Of a DNA stretch of 48,886 nucleotides, positions 34,796 through 43,465 are shown in pieces; the first letter of the stretch is position 1; the number at the start of each line of letters is the position of its first letter. The position numbers and the translations under genes were made by a program. Source of the DNA: an uncultured Lachnobacterium sp. Its GTDB lineage: Bacteria > Bacillota > Clostridia > Lachnospirales > Lachnospiraceae. The notes below the pieces were generated by a model, which was not told where the DNA came from, did no database searches, and saw only the letters and a program-made list of their open reading frames with translations. The stretch covers positions 1 to 48,886 of the forward strand of contig UQRC01000018.1 in NCBI GenBank assembly GCA_900543445.1, written 5' to 3'.

Positions 34796-36329
34796 AGATT
34801 TCCTCCATATTCAGATACTCTCTCAGCGTATCCGCCAGTTTATCGTACTCTTTCTCCTTGAACGCCTGATAATCCAGCATCCCGCCCTCTTCGAGCGCGA
34901 CGCCCTTCTTCTTTGCCAAGGCGTGAAGGATCGCATCTGCTATCTTTGCCTGATCAAAGATGCCGTGCACGTAGGAGCCATAGACATTCTCATAAATGTC
35001 GGATTGAATAACATTCTTTCGCACTCGCGACCGACTTTCAGCATCCTTTGGTACGATTTCTGTTTTTTGATCTTGCGAATCCCTAAGCCCAATTTCCGTT
35101 TTATCTTCCGAACAACGCTTAACATACCTCGTCTCACCCATGTGGATTTCATATCCCTGAAACTCACATCCGCTGATTCCACGAAAAATGCCCTCTACCT
35201 TATCAACCAATCCCTCAGTTTGGCAGCGCATCTTGCTTTTTTGCAAGATGGTCTCCACCGGCAGCAGTTCCATTCCGCGGATTGCTCCGCCTTCTTCCAC
35301 ATTGTCCGGATCCGCAATCGACATACCAAGCATCTGATAGCCGCCACAGATTCCAAACACAGGAGTTGTCTCCGCCGCCTTCTTGATTGCAGCCTCAAAC
35401 CCATTCTGCCGCATCCATTTGAGATCGCCCATCGTATTCTTGCTTCCCGGCAGGCAGATCATATCGGGATGGTGCAGCTCAGCGACCGAAGTCACGTAGC
35501 GCACTGTCACCTCCGGCATCTGTTCAAACACATTGAAATCCGTGAAATTCGAGATGCGCGGATAACGGATGACCGCAATATCGATCAGTCCCTCTCGCTT
35601 TTGCTCAAAACGCTCCGTCAGAGAATCCTCATCCTCCAGTGAAAGTTGCATGTATGGTACAACTCCAGCGACAGGAACGCCACCTTTATCCTCAAGCATT
35701 GCAATACCAGGATCAAGGATCGTCTTATCACCACGAAACTTATTAATAATCAGTCCCTTCACACGCGCCTTTTCCTCATCGGTCAGAAGCATCAGAGTCC
35801 CGAGAAGCTGCGCAAACACGCCGCCCCGGTCAATGTCTCCGACCAAAAGCACCGGTGCGTTGACCATCTGTGCCATCCCCATGTTGACGATGTCATTTTC
35901 CTTCAGATTAATCTCAGCAGGACTGCCCGCACCTTCGATCACGATGATGTCTGCGTATTCCTCCAGCTTGCGAAACGCCCGCTTGATATCCGGAATCAGC
36001 TTCTTCTTGTATGCAAAATAGTCACGCGCACTCATGTTACCGAGCACTTCACCGTTCACGATCACCTGCGATCCAACATTGTTGGTCGGCTTAAGGAGGA
36101 TTGGATTCATGCAGACCATCGGTGTAATGCCAGCCGCCTCCGCCTGCATCACCTGCGCTCTTCCCATCTCAAGCCCTTCACTTGTAATATAGGAATTGAG
36201 AGCCATATTCTGTGATTTAAAAGGGGCCACGCGATAACCGTCCTGTTTAAAAATTCTGCACAGACCCGCGACCAGAAAACTCTTGCCTGCATTCGACATC
36301 GTGCCTTGCACCATGATTACTTTTGCCAT
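34764..36329 (-). CDS. cbiP: Cobyric acid synthase
   Basis: 521 residues. It amidates side chains b, d, e and g of adenosylcobyrinate diamide. [17 protein letters not shown] is the N-terminal nucleotide loop, and [12 protein letters not shown] and [11 protein letters not shown] follow. The C-terminal amidotransferase has Cys in [11 protein letters not shown] and His in YVHGIFD. The ATG at 36327-36329 follows AGAGGATATCA; 20 earlier codons belong to the repeat-bearing spacer. Also called cobQ. A lysine/glutamate-rich insertion (~420-455) lies before the C-terminal histidine. Confidence 0.95.
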   Translation of the reverse strand: MAKVIMVQGTMSNAGKSFLVAGLCRIFKQDGYRVAPFKSQNMALNSYITSEGLEMGRAQVMQAEAAGITPMVCMNPILLKPTNNVGSQVIVNGEVLGNMSARDYFAYKKKLIPDIKRAFRKLEEYADIIVIEGAGSPAEINLKENDIVNMGMAQMVNAPVLLVGDIDRGGVFAQLLGTLMLLTDEEKARVKGLIINKFRGDKTILDPGIAMLEDKGGVPVAGVVPYMQLSLEDEDSLTERFEQKREGLIDIAVIRYPRISNFTDFNVFEQMPEVTVRYVTSVAELHHPDMICLPGSKNTMGDLKWMRQNGFEAAIKKAAETTPVFGICGGYQMLGMSIADPDNVEEGGAIRGMELLPVETILQKSKMRCQTEGLVDKVEGIFRGISGCEFQGYEIHMGETRYVKRCSEDKTEIGLRDSQDQKTEIVPKDAESRSRVRKNVIQSDIYENVYGSYVHGIFDQAKIADAILHALAKKKGVALEEGGMLDYQAFKEKEYDKLADTLREYLNMEEIYGMLREADLD

Positions 36330-36366
36330 ATTGATATCCTCTGTTTTTCCATTGTGTTGGTTCCGC

Positions 36367-36470
36367 GATTTTATGCCATTCTTTGGCACAAATTTTCTCT
36401 TTTCGCCGTTTTATACCCAATCTCTGGGCACAAATTTCATCATTCACGATTTCATGCCCAATTTATGCGT
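36367..36470. repeat. Short imperfect tandem repeat, ~40-bp unit, about 2.5 copies
   Basis: Two units begin at 36367 and 36408 and a partial third at 36448. Each contains a TTTTAT/TTTCAT step, a small TGCC..GGCA-type hairpin and ACAAATTT. The third unit is the coding end of the ABC ATPase gene (HKLGMKS), so the spacer before cbiP seems to have grown by duplication of that 3' end. Confidence 0.55.
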
Positions 36471-37550
36471 CTGCTTAGCGTATTCAGCCATTTTTGCGTT
36501 CAGCTGCTCCAGACTTCCAAATGAATCTCTGCAACAGATCACGCTCTCACATCCATCCATCACTTTTTTTGCCTGCTCGAACAACTCCTCCGTCATCGGC
36601 TCAAACGCTTTCGCTACGATCACGTTCTGCGCCAGCGCTGCCGCCACCGGATAATCCAGATCATTTTCATAAAGGATTCCGGTCGCAAAAGGGATTCCTT
36701 CTCTCTGCAATCTCCGGTACACACTTCGTCCGCTTCCGCCACCTGCAATCACAAACACCTTCGCTGTGCCAGCCGGTGCAGGCAATTCCAGATTTCCATT
36801 CTCCTCATCGAAGCTTCCCGCCTTGATACCAAACAGACCGGACAGATAGCCGGACTGAAAAATCTCATCCGGACTTCCGTACCGATCCACCCTTGTCCCA
36901 TTCAGACAGAGGATCTTGTCCGCGATACGCTGGGCAAGCTCCAGTTCATGCAGCGAGAGAATAACCGTTAATGCCTTCTTGCGGCTCATCTCCTGCAGAA
37001 CTGACAGAAATTCCAGCTTATATTTGACATCCAGATACGATGTCGGCTCGTCCAGCACAATGATATCCGGCTCCTGACACAAAGCGCGCGCAAGCATCAC
37101 ACGCTGCCTTTGCCCATCGCTGATACAGCGGAAGTCACGATCACGGATCTCCGTCACGTGAACAAGCTCCATCGCCTCTTCCACAACCTTGTTGTCCTCC
37201 AGTGTCAGGATTCCAAATCTTCCGGTATACGGATAGCGCCCGGTCGCAACCACTTCCTCGCAGCTCATCAGTTCCGTCTGCAGCCGCTCCGTCAGCACAA
37301 CCGCCATCTTCTGTGACAGATCCGCGCCGGACAACACACTCATGTCATCCTTTCCGAGGTACACCGTTCCGCCGAGAAGTGCAAGCTGCTTCGTGATACT
37401 TTTGAGTACCGTCGACTTGCCCGCGCCATTCGGTCCGATCAGCGTAAGGATCTCGCCTTTTTTCAGTTCAATCTGTATTTCTTCGATCAGCGGCTTATGG
37501 TCGTAGCCGACCGTCATCTTCTCCGCACGAAAGTAAAACTCGTAGTCCAT
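36444..37550 (-). CDS. ABC transporter ATPase (BtuD/FecE type) with a C-terminal extra domain
   Basis: 368 residues. Residues 1-250 are a siderophore/B12-type ATPase: Walker A GPNGAGKST, signature ISDGQRQRVMLARAL, Walker B IIVLDEPTSYLD. Residues ~260-365 form an added Rossmann-like domain beginning KVFVIAGGGSGRSVYRRL, including VIVAKAFEPMTEE, found in some corrinoid or iron importers; its role is unknown. Several start codons are possible; the ATG at 37548-37550 is favoured because GGAG sits nine bases before it. It energises the permease upstream. Confidence 0.88.
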   Translation of the reverse strand: MDYEFYFRAEKMTVGYDHKPLIEEIQIELKKGEILTLIGPNGAGKSTVLKSITKQLALLGGTVYLGKDDMSVLSGADLSQKMAVVLTERLQTELMSCEEVVATGRYPYTGRFGILTLEDNKVVEEAMELVHVTEIRDRDFRCISDGQRQRVMLARALCQEPDIIVLDEPTSYLDVKYKLEFLSVLQEMSRKKALTVILSLHELELAQRIADKILCLNGTRVDRYGSPDEIFQSGYLSGLFGIKAGSFDEENGNLELPAPAGTAKVFVIAGGGSGRSVYRRLQREGIPFATGILYENDLDYPVAAALAQNVIVAKAFEPMTEELFEQAKKVMDGCESVICCRDSFGSLEQLNAKMAEYAKQTHKLGMKS

Positions 37551-37601
37551 ATCGCTCATCTCCAAATTGTGCCAACCGTCCATTATAAACAAATTTCAAG
37601 G

Positions 37602-38615
37602 TCACAAATTTGACTTCTTCCGCCGCATCATCACAATGATCACAACCGGAGCTCCGAACACTGCAGTCACCGTACTGATGCTCAGTTCCGTCGGGGCAAA
37701 AAGCATTCTTGCCAGCAAGTCGCAAAACAGACAGAACACGCTTCCACCTAAGAAGCAGGCCGGTATCATAAGGATCGGCTTCGTTGTCCGCAGCAGACTT
37801 TTCACAAGATGCGGCACTGCCACGCCCACAAAAGAGATGGGTCCGGCAAATGCCACAATGCATGCCGATAGGATGCTTGATAAGATCACCAGCAAGACGC
37901 GAAACGCCGGAATATTGACACCCATGTTCTGTGCATACACTTCTCCCAGCTGATATGCACCAAGCGGCTTTGAGATCCATGTAACAAAAAGATAAGTGAT
38001 CAGCACAACCCCTGTAATCACCTTTACATTGTCCCATGTCATACCGGAGAAGCTTCCGCGCGACCAGTTATGAAGATTGACAATATCCGAATCACTTGCA
38101 AATGTTACGACCAGCTCCGTGATTGCTGAACAGATATAACCGATCATCACACCGCTGACCACAAGCATCGCCATATGATTCACTTTGCGTGATACCGCAA
38201 GCACAAATCCCATCGAAAGTAACGCTCCGACGAAAGCCGCCACGACCAAAGCTGCCGAACTCACATGAAGCGCATTGCCCATCAGAAATACCATCACAAG
38301 TGCTACCATCATCTTCGCCCCGGAAGAGATACCGAGCACGAACGGGCCGGCGATCGGGTTATGAAAGAACGTCTGCAACAGGTATCCGGCAAGTCCGAGT
38401 GCCCCGCCAAGCAGAAGCGCCACAAAAGTTCGTGGCATACGGATGTCCCAGAGAATCCGCTCGTTATCGACGCTTTTTCCGGCAATGGATTGCAGAATAT
38501 CCCTAAACGGGATTTCTACCGTTCCGATACAAATATTCAAGATTACAAGCACCACGGTACTGATTCCCAATACCAGGAAAGCCAATATATACCGCATTTT
38601 CCGGTTATCCTGCAT
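37602..38615 (-). CDS. ABC transporter permease (BtuC/FecCD family)
   Basis: 337 residues, nine to ten membrane spans. Family segments are RMPRTFVALLLGGALGLAGYLLQTFFHNPIA, cut here to its parts LLGGALGLAG and FFHNPIAGP, plus GPISFVGVAVPH near residue 265. It forms the channel for a corrinoid, cobalt-tetrapyrrole or iron chelate. AAGGAG precedes the start. Its place between binding lipoprotein and ATPase behind a cobalamin riboswitch favours a cobalamin-pathway substrate. Confidence 0.9.
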   Translation of the reverse strand: MQDNRKMRYILAFLVLGISTVVLVILNICIGTVEIPFRDILQSIAGKSVDNERILWDIRMPRTFVALLLGGALGLAGYLLQTFFHNPIAGPFVLGISSGAKMMVALVMVFLMGNALHVSSAALVVAAFVGALLSMGFVLAVSRKVNHMAMLVVSGVMIGYICSAITELVVTFASDSDIVNLHNWSRGSFSGMTWDNVKVITGVVLITYLFVTWISKPLGAYQLGEVYAQNMGVNIPAFRVLLVILSSILSACIVAFAGPISFVGVAVPHLVKSLLRTTKPILMIPACFLGGSVFCLFCDLLARMLFAPTELSISTVTAVFGAPVVIIVMMRRKKSNL

Positions 38616-38698
38616 CGCGTTACTCCTTTTATTTCAGCCTTTGCAATCAATTGTCTCATGTTCATCCAATCTACAGCATAAAGCTAACGCACTTCCTA

Positions 38699-39874
38699 TC
38701 ATTCAACATGAAACAGATACGTCATATCGACCTGATCCTTCCCTTGCAGCATCGCATGCATGTCATGGATCAAATACCCGATCGACATGGACTGCTGGTA
38801 CATATCGTTTGTCGTGCACCAGACATTCCCCTCTTTGACCGCCTTAAAATCCTTCAAGACCGCGCATTTATCCAAAAGCTCCTGCACGGACCCTATCCCT
38901 CCGTCGATGGAACTGTTATATATAATGAAATCCGCATCCTTCGCCTGATCGTAGAAATCCTCAATCTGCATACTGACCGTGGACCGCTTCGAATCCGGAT
39001 CTCCGATATTCGTAGGAATATAATTTCCGCCCGCAAGATTGATCATCTTCGGAACGTAATCCGAGCTTGACCGCACTTGGATCAGCCCGTTTGATGTCAC
39101 ATAAAAGAAAGCAACTGTCTTATCCGTTTTCTCCACTGAAGTCACTTCCTCGACAAGACGCACTTCCTCATCAAACAGTTTCTGCGCCAGTTCATCCTTG
39201 CCGATCAATGCTCCAAAAAATTTCACCCACTCCACTCTTGCTAGCGGATGATTCTCGTAGCTCGAATACTCGATCATCGTCGGGATATCAAAATCCGCAA
39301 GCATCTCGCTTACCTCCGGCGAATGCGTGATCATCGTATTCTCGATCGCAAGCGAACAATTCTCAGACACAATCAGCTCATAGTCGGGTTTGCTGTATTT
39401 TCCGGCATAGAGGATATCGCCTCTGGCCATCGCGTCCTTCGCATCCTGCACGTACCAGTCCTCTTCCTTCTGACTGGAAAGCCGGATCGTGTCCATCGCA
39501 TCCAGTTTGCTGAAGATATCCATGATCGATGAAGAGACCACATAGAGATTCTTCACCGGCTGCTTTACCACAACAACATCCTTACTGATGCCTTCCGGCA
39601 CTTCTTTGTCTTCTGGCACCACAAGGATCTGTGTGCCATCCATTGTCTTCAAAATCTTGTATCCGCCCTCATAATCATCGACGGAAAAATTCTTTGCATA
39701 TTGCAGCTCCATGCTGCTCTCATACGTAAGACCACCGGGCACATCTGCCGCATGATCCGCTTCCGTTCCTACACGTTCCGTAGAATCGGAAGAAGGACTG
39801 CCGCAGCCGCAAAGCCCCGCCAGTCCTATCATTAACAAACAGCCTAAAATTACAATCTGTTTTCTTCCTATCAT
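38699..39874 (-). CDS. ABC transporter substrate-binding lipoprotein (BtuF/FepB-like)
   Basis: About 391 residues. The lipoprotein signal ends in LCGC (Cys24), and a class III binding fold follows. It has VVVKQPVKNLYVVSSS, LDAMDTIRLSSQ, PDYELIVSENCSLAIENTMI and a C-terminal half with NLAGGNYIPTNIG. The ATG at 39872-39874 gives a clean signal peptide and follows AGGGAAC; it lies just beyond the 3' end of the NEAT-like gene. The ligand is not readable; a corrinoid or tetrapyrrole is inferred from context. Confidence 0.87.
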   Translation of the reverse strand: MIGRKQIVILGCLLMIGLAGLCGCGSPSSDSTERVGTEADHAADVPGGLTYESSMELQYAKNFSVDDYEGGYKILKTMDGTQILVVPEDKEVPEGISKDVVVVKQPVKNLYVVSSSIMDIFSKLDAMDTIRLSSQKEEDWYVQDAKDAMARGDILYAGKYSKPDYELIVSENCSLAIENTMITHSPEVSEMLADFDIPTMIEYSSYENHPLARVEWVKFFGALIGKDELAQKLFDEEVRLVEEVTSVEKTDKTVAFFYVTSNGLIQVRSSSDYVPKMINLAGGNYIPTNIGDPDSKRSTVSMQIEDFYDQAKDADFIIYNSSIDGGIGSVQELLDKCAVLKDFKAVKEGNVWCTTNDMYQQSMSIGYLIHDMHAMLQGKDQVDMTYLFHVE

Positions 39875-39887
39875 AAAATGTTCCCTA

Positions 39888-40796
39888 TTATTCCGCATTT
39901 TTTAACGTATCCGACAAAAACGTCAGTGTGTATTCGATTTCATGCGGCTTGCTCATCGCAACCGTATCTCCGATCACAGTAATCGGCGTATCGAATGCAG
40001 AAACCGGAATCTCAAATACCGAATTTCCCTCTGTATTAACCGGAAAAAGCTTCTCGCCGTCCACGATCATATAATCATAATTCGGACTGCTCCACTCCAC
40101 CGTTGCCGTCATCTTACCGTCTGCTCCGACCGTAAGTGTCACCGGCGACTGGATGGAAGCTCTGCCGCTTCCGCCTTCGAATTTGATTTCATCGGTGTAC
40201 GTTCCTTCGTCCGGTGTTCCCTCAAAGGCAACATTGCCACCAGCCTCAGTTCCATCGACTCCGGCCTTCTCGGTGCCAGCGCCCTGCTCCTCGTAGCCCT
40301 CTACCGGATTTGTCACGCTGACCTTGTGGTCATACCACTTTCCCTTGGTTCCAAGAAGTGCAAGATCAAATTCCTCATCAATTGCAGGAACCGGTACATC
40401 GAATCCGTATACTTCCTCTGTTGTTCCGTCACTGTAAGTCACAGTATCCGTTGTTGGCTGCAGCAATTCTGCGCCATCTTTGGCAGCATCCTCTGCAAGA
40501 CCTACATAGAGATTTACGATATGTGTGGAAGCCAGTGAGATGTGAATTGTCATCTGACCGTTTTCAACTGTCAGCTTGCCTTTTCCATCACAAGCTTCGT
40601 TGACGTGGAACATTGAGCTGTCCGTATGAAATTCTGCTGTATATACGCCATCTGCAAGTTCAGCCTGCTTCGTAGTCTCTTCCTGTGTTGCTGCCTGCGT
40701 GCTCGCCTGCTCATTGTTCGTATTGCTGCCACATCCGACAAGGGACATTGCGAGCATAAGTGTGATAGCTACAATATACGTTCTTAATTTGTTCAT
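39888..40796 (-). CDS. Lipoprotein with two NEAT-like domains
   Basis: 302 residues. Lipobox LVGC (Cys22), a Thr/Gln/Glu-rich linker, then two related beta-rich domains at ~47-165 and ~195-298. They align by eye: LTVENGQMTIHISL with LTVGADGKMTATVEW, VYGFDVPVPAIDEEF with VFEIPVSAFDTPI. This resembles iron-transport-associated (NEAT) domains that bind haem, but I do not see a certain haem tyrosine motif. It sits between the lipoprotein chelatase and the binding protein and could hand a metallated tetrapyrrole to the ABC importer (inference). Confidence 0.7.
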   Translation of the reverse strand: MNKLRTYIVAITLMLAMSLVGCGSNTNNEQASTQAATQEETTKQAELADGVYTAEFHTDSSMFHVNEACDGKGKLTVENGQMTIHISLASTHIVNLYVGLAEDAAKDGAELLQPTTDTVTYSDGTTEEVYGFDVPVPAIDEEFDLALLGTKGKWYDHKVSVTNPVEGYEEQGAGTEKAGVDGTEAGGNVAFEGTPDEGTYTDEIKFEGGSGRASIQSPVTLTVGADGKMTATVEWSSPNYDYMIVDGEKLFPVNTEGNSVFEIPVSAFDTPITVIGDTVAMSKPHEIEYTLTFLSDTLKNAE

Positions 40797-40905
40797 GATT
40801 ATTTTGTTTCCTTTATATTACTTTATTTTTGCATACATCATGCAATCTTACTGACCATGCCGTCTAGCTGGTATGTATTCCTCTTATCTCTCGAGAGACA
40901 ACATA

Positions 40906-42120
40906 TTACTTTCCAAGAACCGCTGCAGTATGTGCAACATAAAGCTGCTGGATTCCTTCGATCTCACCGAGTCCTGCAATCTGTGACTCTACACCATCGA
41001 AATTGCCTGATGCGATAAACTGGCTCTGCCAAGAATCCTCATCATCTCCTGCCATATCGTTGTTCGCATGATCACCGGCAACAACCATAAGCGGGCGAAG
41101 AACAACCTTTTTAAATCCTGCATTCTTGACAGCCTCGATCACGTTCTCGCAGGAAGTCTCTTCCGGCTCACCCTCAACGGTTCCGATAAATACATTGTCA
41201 TATCCAAGGTCACTCATCTGAGCCTGCATCTGACTGTATGAAACCTTAGCAGTGTGGGAAGTACCATGTCCCATAAATACGAAAGCAGTACCATCTTCCT
41301 TCGCTGCATCTAAGCTGTCAAAGCCTGCTGTCTTAACAGCCTCAGCAGTAATAAGTTCAGCAACTGCCTTCTTATCCTCGTTCACAACGCTTGCGTCATC
41401 TCCAACTTCGCCGAGAAGCGGCTCCGCAATCTTAACAGACTCAAATTTGTCACTGTAGTTGTTGACAGCTTCTACTAACTCATCATACTCTGCACCGTGC
41501 ATCAGATGTGTCGGCTGAACGACCAGATTCTTAACTCCGTTTGCTACTGCACGCTCCAATGCCTGATCCATATTGTCAATCTTCTCTCCATCACGTGCCT
41601 GCACGTGGTTAATGATGATCTGTGCTGTAAATGCACGACGTACAGACCAGCTAGGATTTGCCTCCTGAATTGCATCCTCAATGCCCTTGATATCTGCTAC
41701 ACGGCTGTCATTGAAAGATGTACCGAAGCTTACAACAAGAATCTCATTCTCTCCGATATCATCCTGATTACGAGGATCATCCTTAGATGCATCACCGGTA
41801 TCTCTTCCGAAATAATCCGGATCTGCGTTCTCGCCCTCGACCAAAGCCTTCTGTGTGTCGGTCAGCTTGTCCCATGCTGCCTTTGCAGCCTCACACTGCG
41901 CATCCGTCTCGTCTGTTCTCTCCTGCACATAGATTGCATCGATTAAATCAGCAACTTCATCTGCCATCTTCTGATCCTCATCTACACTTTCTGTCTGTGT
42001 ATCCTGTGTGTTTGCATCCACCTTGTTATCTGCTGCATTCTGATTTCCATTACCACATCCGGTTGCGCACATAACTGTGAGCACGGATGCCATCAGCAGT
42101 GTTACGATTTTCTTTTTCAT
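40906..42120 (-). CDS. cbiK: Lipoprotein sirohydrochlorin cobaltochelatase (CbiK family)
   Basis: 404 residues. Signal peptide with lipobox ATGC (Cys22), then an acidic linker and a small helical segment (~50-100, AAKAAWDKLTDTQKALV) of a type seen in surface proteins, then the CbiK chelatase domain (~120-404). Metal-site histidines appear in PTHLMHGAEYD and FMGHGTSHTAKVSY; GDHANNDMAGDD follows. CbiK inserts cobalt into sirohydrochlorin, the entry step of the anaerobic pathway. The signal makes it extracytoplasmic and membrane-anchored, while the other Cbi enzymes are cytosolic. AGAGGAG precedes the ATG. It is the first gene after the riboswitch. Confidence 0.9.
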   Translation of the reverse strand: MKKKIVTLLMASVLTVMCATGCGNGNQNAADNKVDANTQDTQTESVDEDQKMADEVADLIDAIYVQERTDETDAQCEAAKAAWDKLTDTQKALVEGENADPDYFGRDTGDASKDDPRNQDDIGENEILVVSFGTSFNDSRVADIKGIEDAIQEANPSWSVRRAFTAQIIINHVQARDGEKIDNMDQALERAVANGVKNLVVQPTHLMHGAEYDELVEAVNNYSDKFESVKIAEPLLGEVGDDASVVNEDKKAVAELITAEAVKTAGFDSLDAAKEDGTAFVFMGHGTSHTAKVSYSQMQAQMSDLGYDNVFIGTVEGEPEETSCENVIEAVKNAGFKKVVLRPLMVVAGDHANNDMAGDDEDSWQSQFIASGNFDGVESQIAGLGEIEGIQQLYVAHTAAVLGK

Positions 42121-42202
42121 TGTCTCCTCTTTTCTGCAGTATTTCTGCTTTTTATTCCGAATATGTACTACAAAAACGGGCAGACCATATCAAAATGCAC
42201 AC

Positions 42203-42240
42203 AAAAGAAAAACTCTTTTCCTAAAAATAGGTAAAGAGTC
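42203..42240 (-). terminator. Riboswitch-linked intrinsic terminator
   Basis: Stem ACTCTTT-A-CCTA / TAGG-A-AAAGAGT followed by TTTTCTTTT, between the riboswitch and cbiK. It probably forms when cobalamin is bound. A hairpin with arms GAAACT/AGTTTC (42283-42300) lies upstream. Confidence 0.7.
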
Positions 42241-42295
42241 GCACTAAGTCAAAACAAACGTACAACCTTTTTACTCGTGGTCTGAAACTCCTAGT

Positions 42296-42488
42296 TTCTG
42301 TACAGCGCTCAGGCAGGTCTCCCGGCTTATAGATCCTTGCATCCGCCATCTTCCCAGTTTCCCAGTGATTTATCGGCTTCTACTCCCTAATTACGGTGAC
42401 GAGTTCGTACAGGAATCGCACCTGTTTCCCTTTTCACCGGAGCCAGACGCTTGCGCGCCTGCTCCGACACCTGATTGCTACATATTCA
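42296..42488 (-). promoter_or_regulatory. Cobalamin riboswitch
   Basis: The B12 box reads AGCCGGGAGACCTGCC (42312-42327). Upstream are the core pieces GGTGAAAAGGGAAAC (about 42424-42438), CACTGGGAAACTGGGAAG, GATGGCGGATGCAAGG and a paired GAGCAGGCGC...GCTCCGG stem. It lies 175 bases before cbiK and is the only one in the window. It should repress the whole cobalamin run when cobalamin is plentiful. Confidence 0.95.
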
Positions 42489-42498
42489 GTTCTTATCA

Positions 42499-42527
42499 AC
42501 GATAGCACACTTTGTGGGAAAGCACAA
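42499..42527 (-). promoter_or_regulatory. Likely promoter of the cobalamin run
   Basis: -35 TTGTGC (42522-42527) and -10 TATCGT (42499-42504), 17-base spacer, a few bases before the riboswitch RNA begins. Confidence 0.5.
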
Positions 42528-42539
42528 CATTTTTCTGAT

Positions 42540-42955
42540 AGCAAGAAACAGGACTTGCCGAATTTACAAATGTCCGAAACAGCTTCATACTATCGACATC
42601 TGTTTCAAATGCAAACTCTGGATGCCACTGAAGTGTCCAGACACAGGCACATGATAAGGCGGAGTCTGATGATGATTGATATCACTTGGATGCTCTGTCG
42701 GAAGGTCCTGGTAAAGTGAGCCTCCAAGATATACATTCAGAAACTGAATGCCTCTACAGATTCCAAGAATGGACTTATTCTCTTCCAACGCTCGTTTCAT
42801 AAGCGCACCTTCCATCTCATCACGCTTTTTGCAGCAAATAACATTGGAGTACTTACGCGAAGCCCCATATAACTCAGGCGACACATCATGTCCACCAGTA
42901 AACAGAAATCCATCACACATCTGTATTTCCTGTTCGATAACGGATGAATCCCTAC
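42540..42955 (-). pseudogene. Broken peptidase C26 (gamma-glutamyl-GABA hydrolase, PuuD-like) gene
   Basis: The frame starting near 42920 gives MCDGFLFTGGHDVSPELYG and the nucleophile motif ILGICRGIQFLN, then stops being family-like after PPYHVPVSGH. Directly after that point, another frame reads LQWHPEFAFETDVDSMKLF, the C-terminal His-Glu region of the same family. The middle ~80 residues and the first ~60 are gone. So N-terminal loss, an internal deletion and a frameshift have destroyed the gene. Its tail runs into the promoter of the cobalamin run. Confidence 0.85.
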
Positions 42956-42979
42956 ATTAGCAAGAAACAACACATCATT

Positions 42980-43465
42980 CTACATCCTCTTATTCAACGC
43001 TCTCCACGCAATCGAATACACCGCCACAAACAGGCAGATCAGACATGCCATCACTTTGCTTAAGACGGATTCATACAAGCCACCCAACAGAAATACCAGA
43101 TACATGGCAACGAGCAGTACCATCGCTGCAATCCGCTGCGCATGTATACCGATCTCCACATTCCGCTCGTCTGTCTGTTCTAATCTTGCTTTCTTTAATT
43201 TTGCCTCATCCTTAAGCAGACGCTTGTTGCGAATCAGTAACGCCACACCGGCACCAACCAGACCGACTCCAATGCCACAATACACACCGAGCATATAATC
43301 ATCAACGTTCATCTTTCCGAAAAATTCACAATAATAAGCGACCGCTGCGGAAAAGATTCCAAGAACGATAAAAAGCCACATAAACTTATTTTTCGCCTTC
43401 AATTGTCTTCGAAATTCTTCATTATTGGTCGCCTTGGATCCACCAAATAAGCAAAAAACTTTCAT
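42980..43465 (-). CDS. Four-span membrane protein, partner of an XRE regulator
   Basis: 161 residues. Two hydrophobic pairs (residues ~28-50 and 60-80; ~112-130 and 136-155) flank a charged cytoplasmic-type loop with LEQTDERNVEIGIHAQRIA. The DERN..I...A motif resembles DUF2178/DUF3796-type membrane proteins that often accompany small XRE regulators. The start overlaps the regulator's stop (ATGA). Role unknown; it may sense membrane state for the regulator (inference). Confidence 0.8.
   Translation of the reverse strand: MKVFCLFGGSKATNNEEFRRQLKAKNKFMWLFIVLGIFSAAVAYYCEFFGKMNVDDYMLGVYCGIGVGLVGAGVALLIRNKRLLKDEAKLKKARLEQTDERNVEIGIHAQRIAAMVLLVAMYLVFLLGGLYESVLSKVMACLICLFVAVYSIAWRALNKRM

Noticed and set aside
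34923..35642. Long plus-strand open frame (239 codons) opposite cbiP
   Set aside because: It lies entirely within a well-supported gene on the other strand and has no recognisable motifs.
36367..36470. Possible CRISPR-like array
   Set aside because: Only about 2.5 units, imperfect, with no spacer structure, and overlapping a gene end; no cas genes are present.
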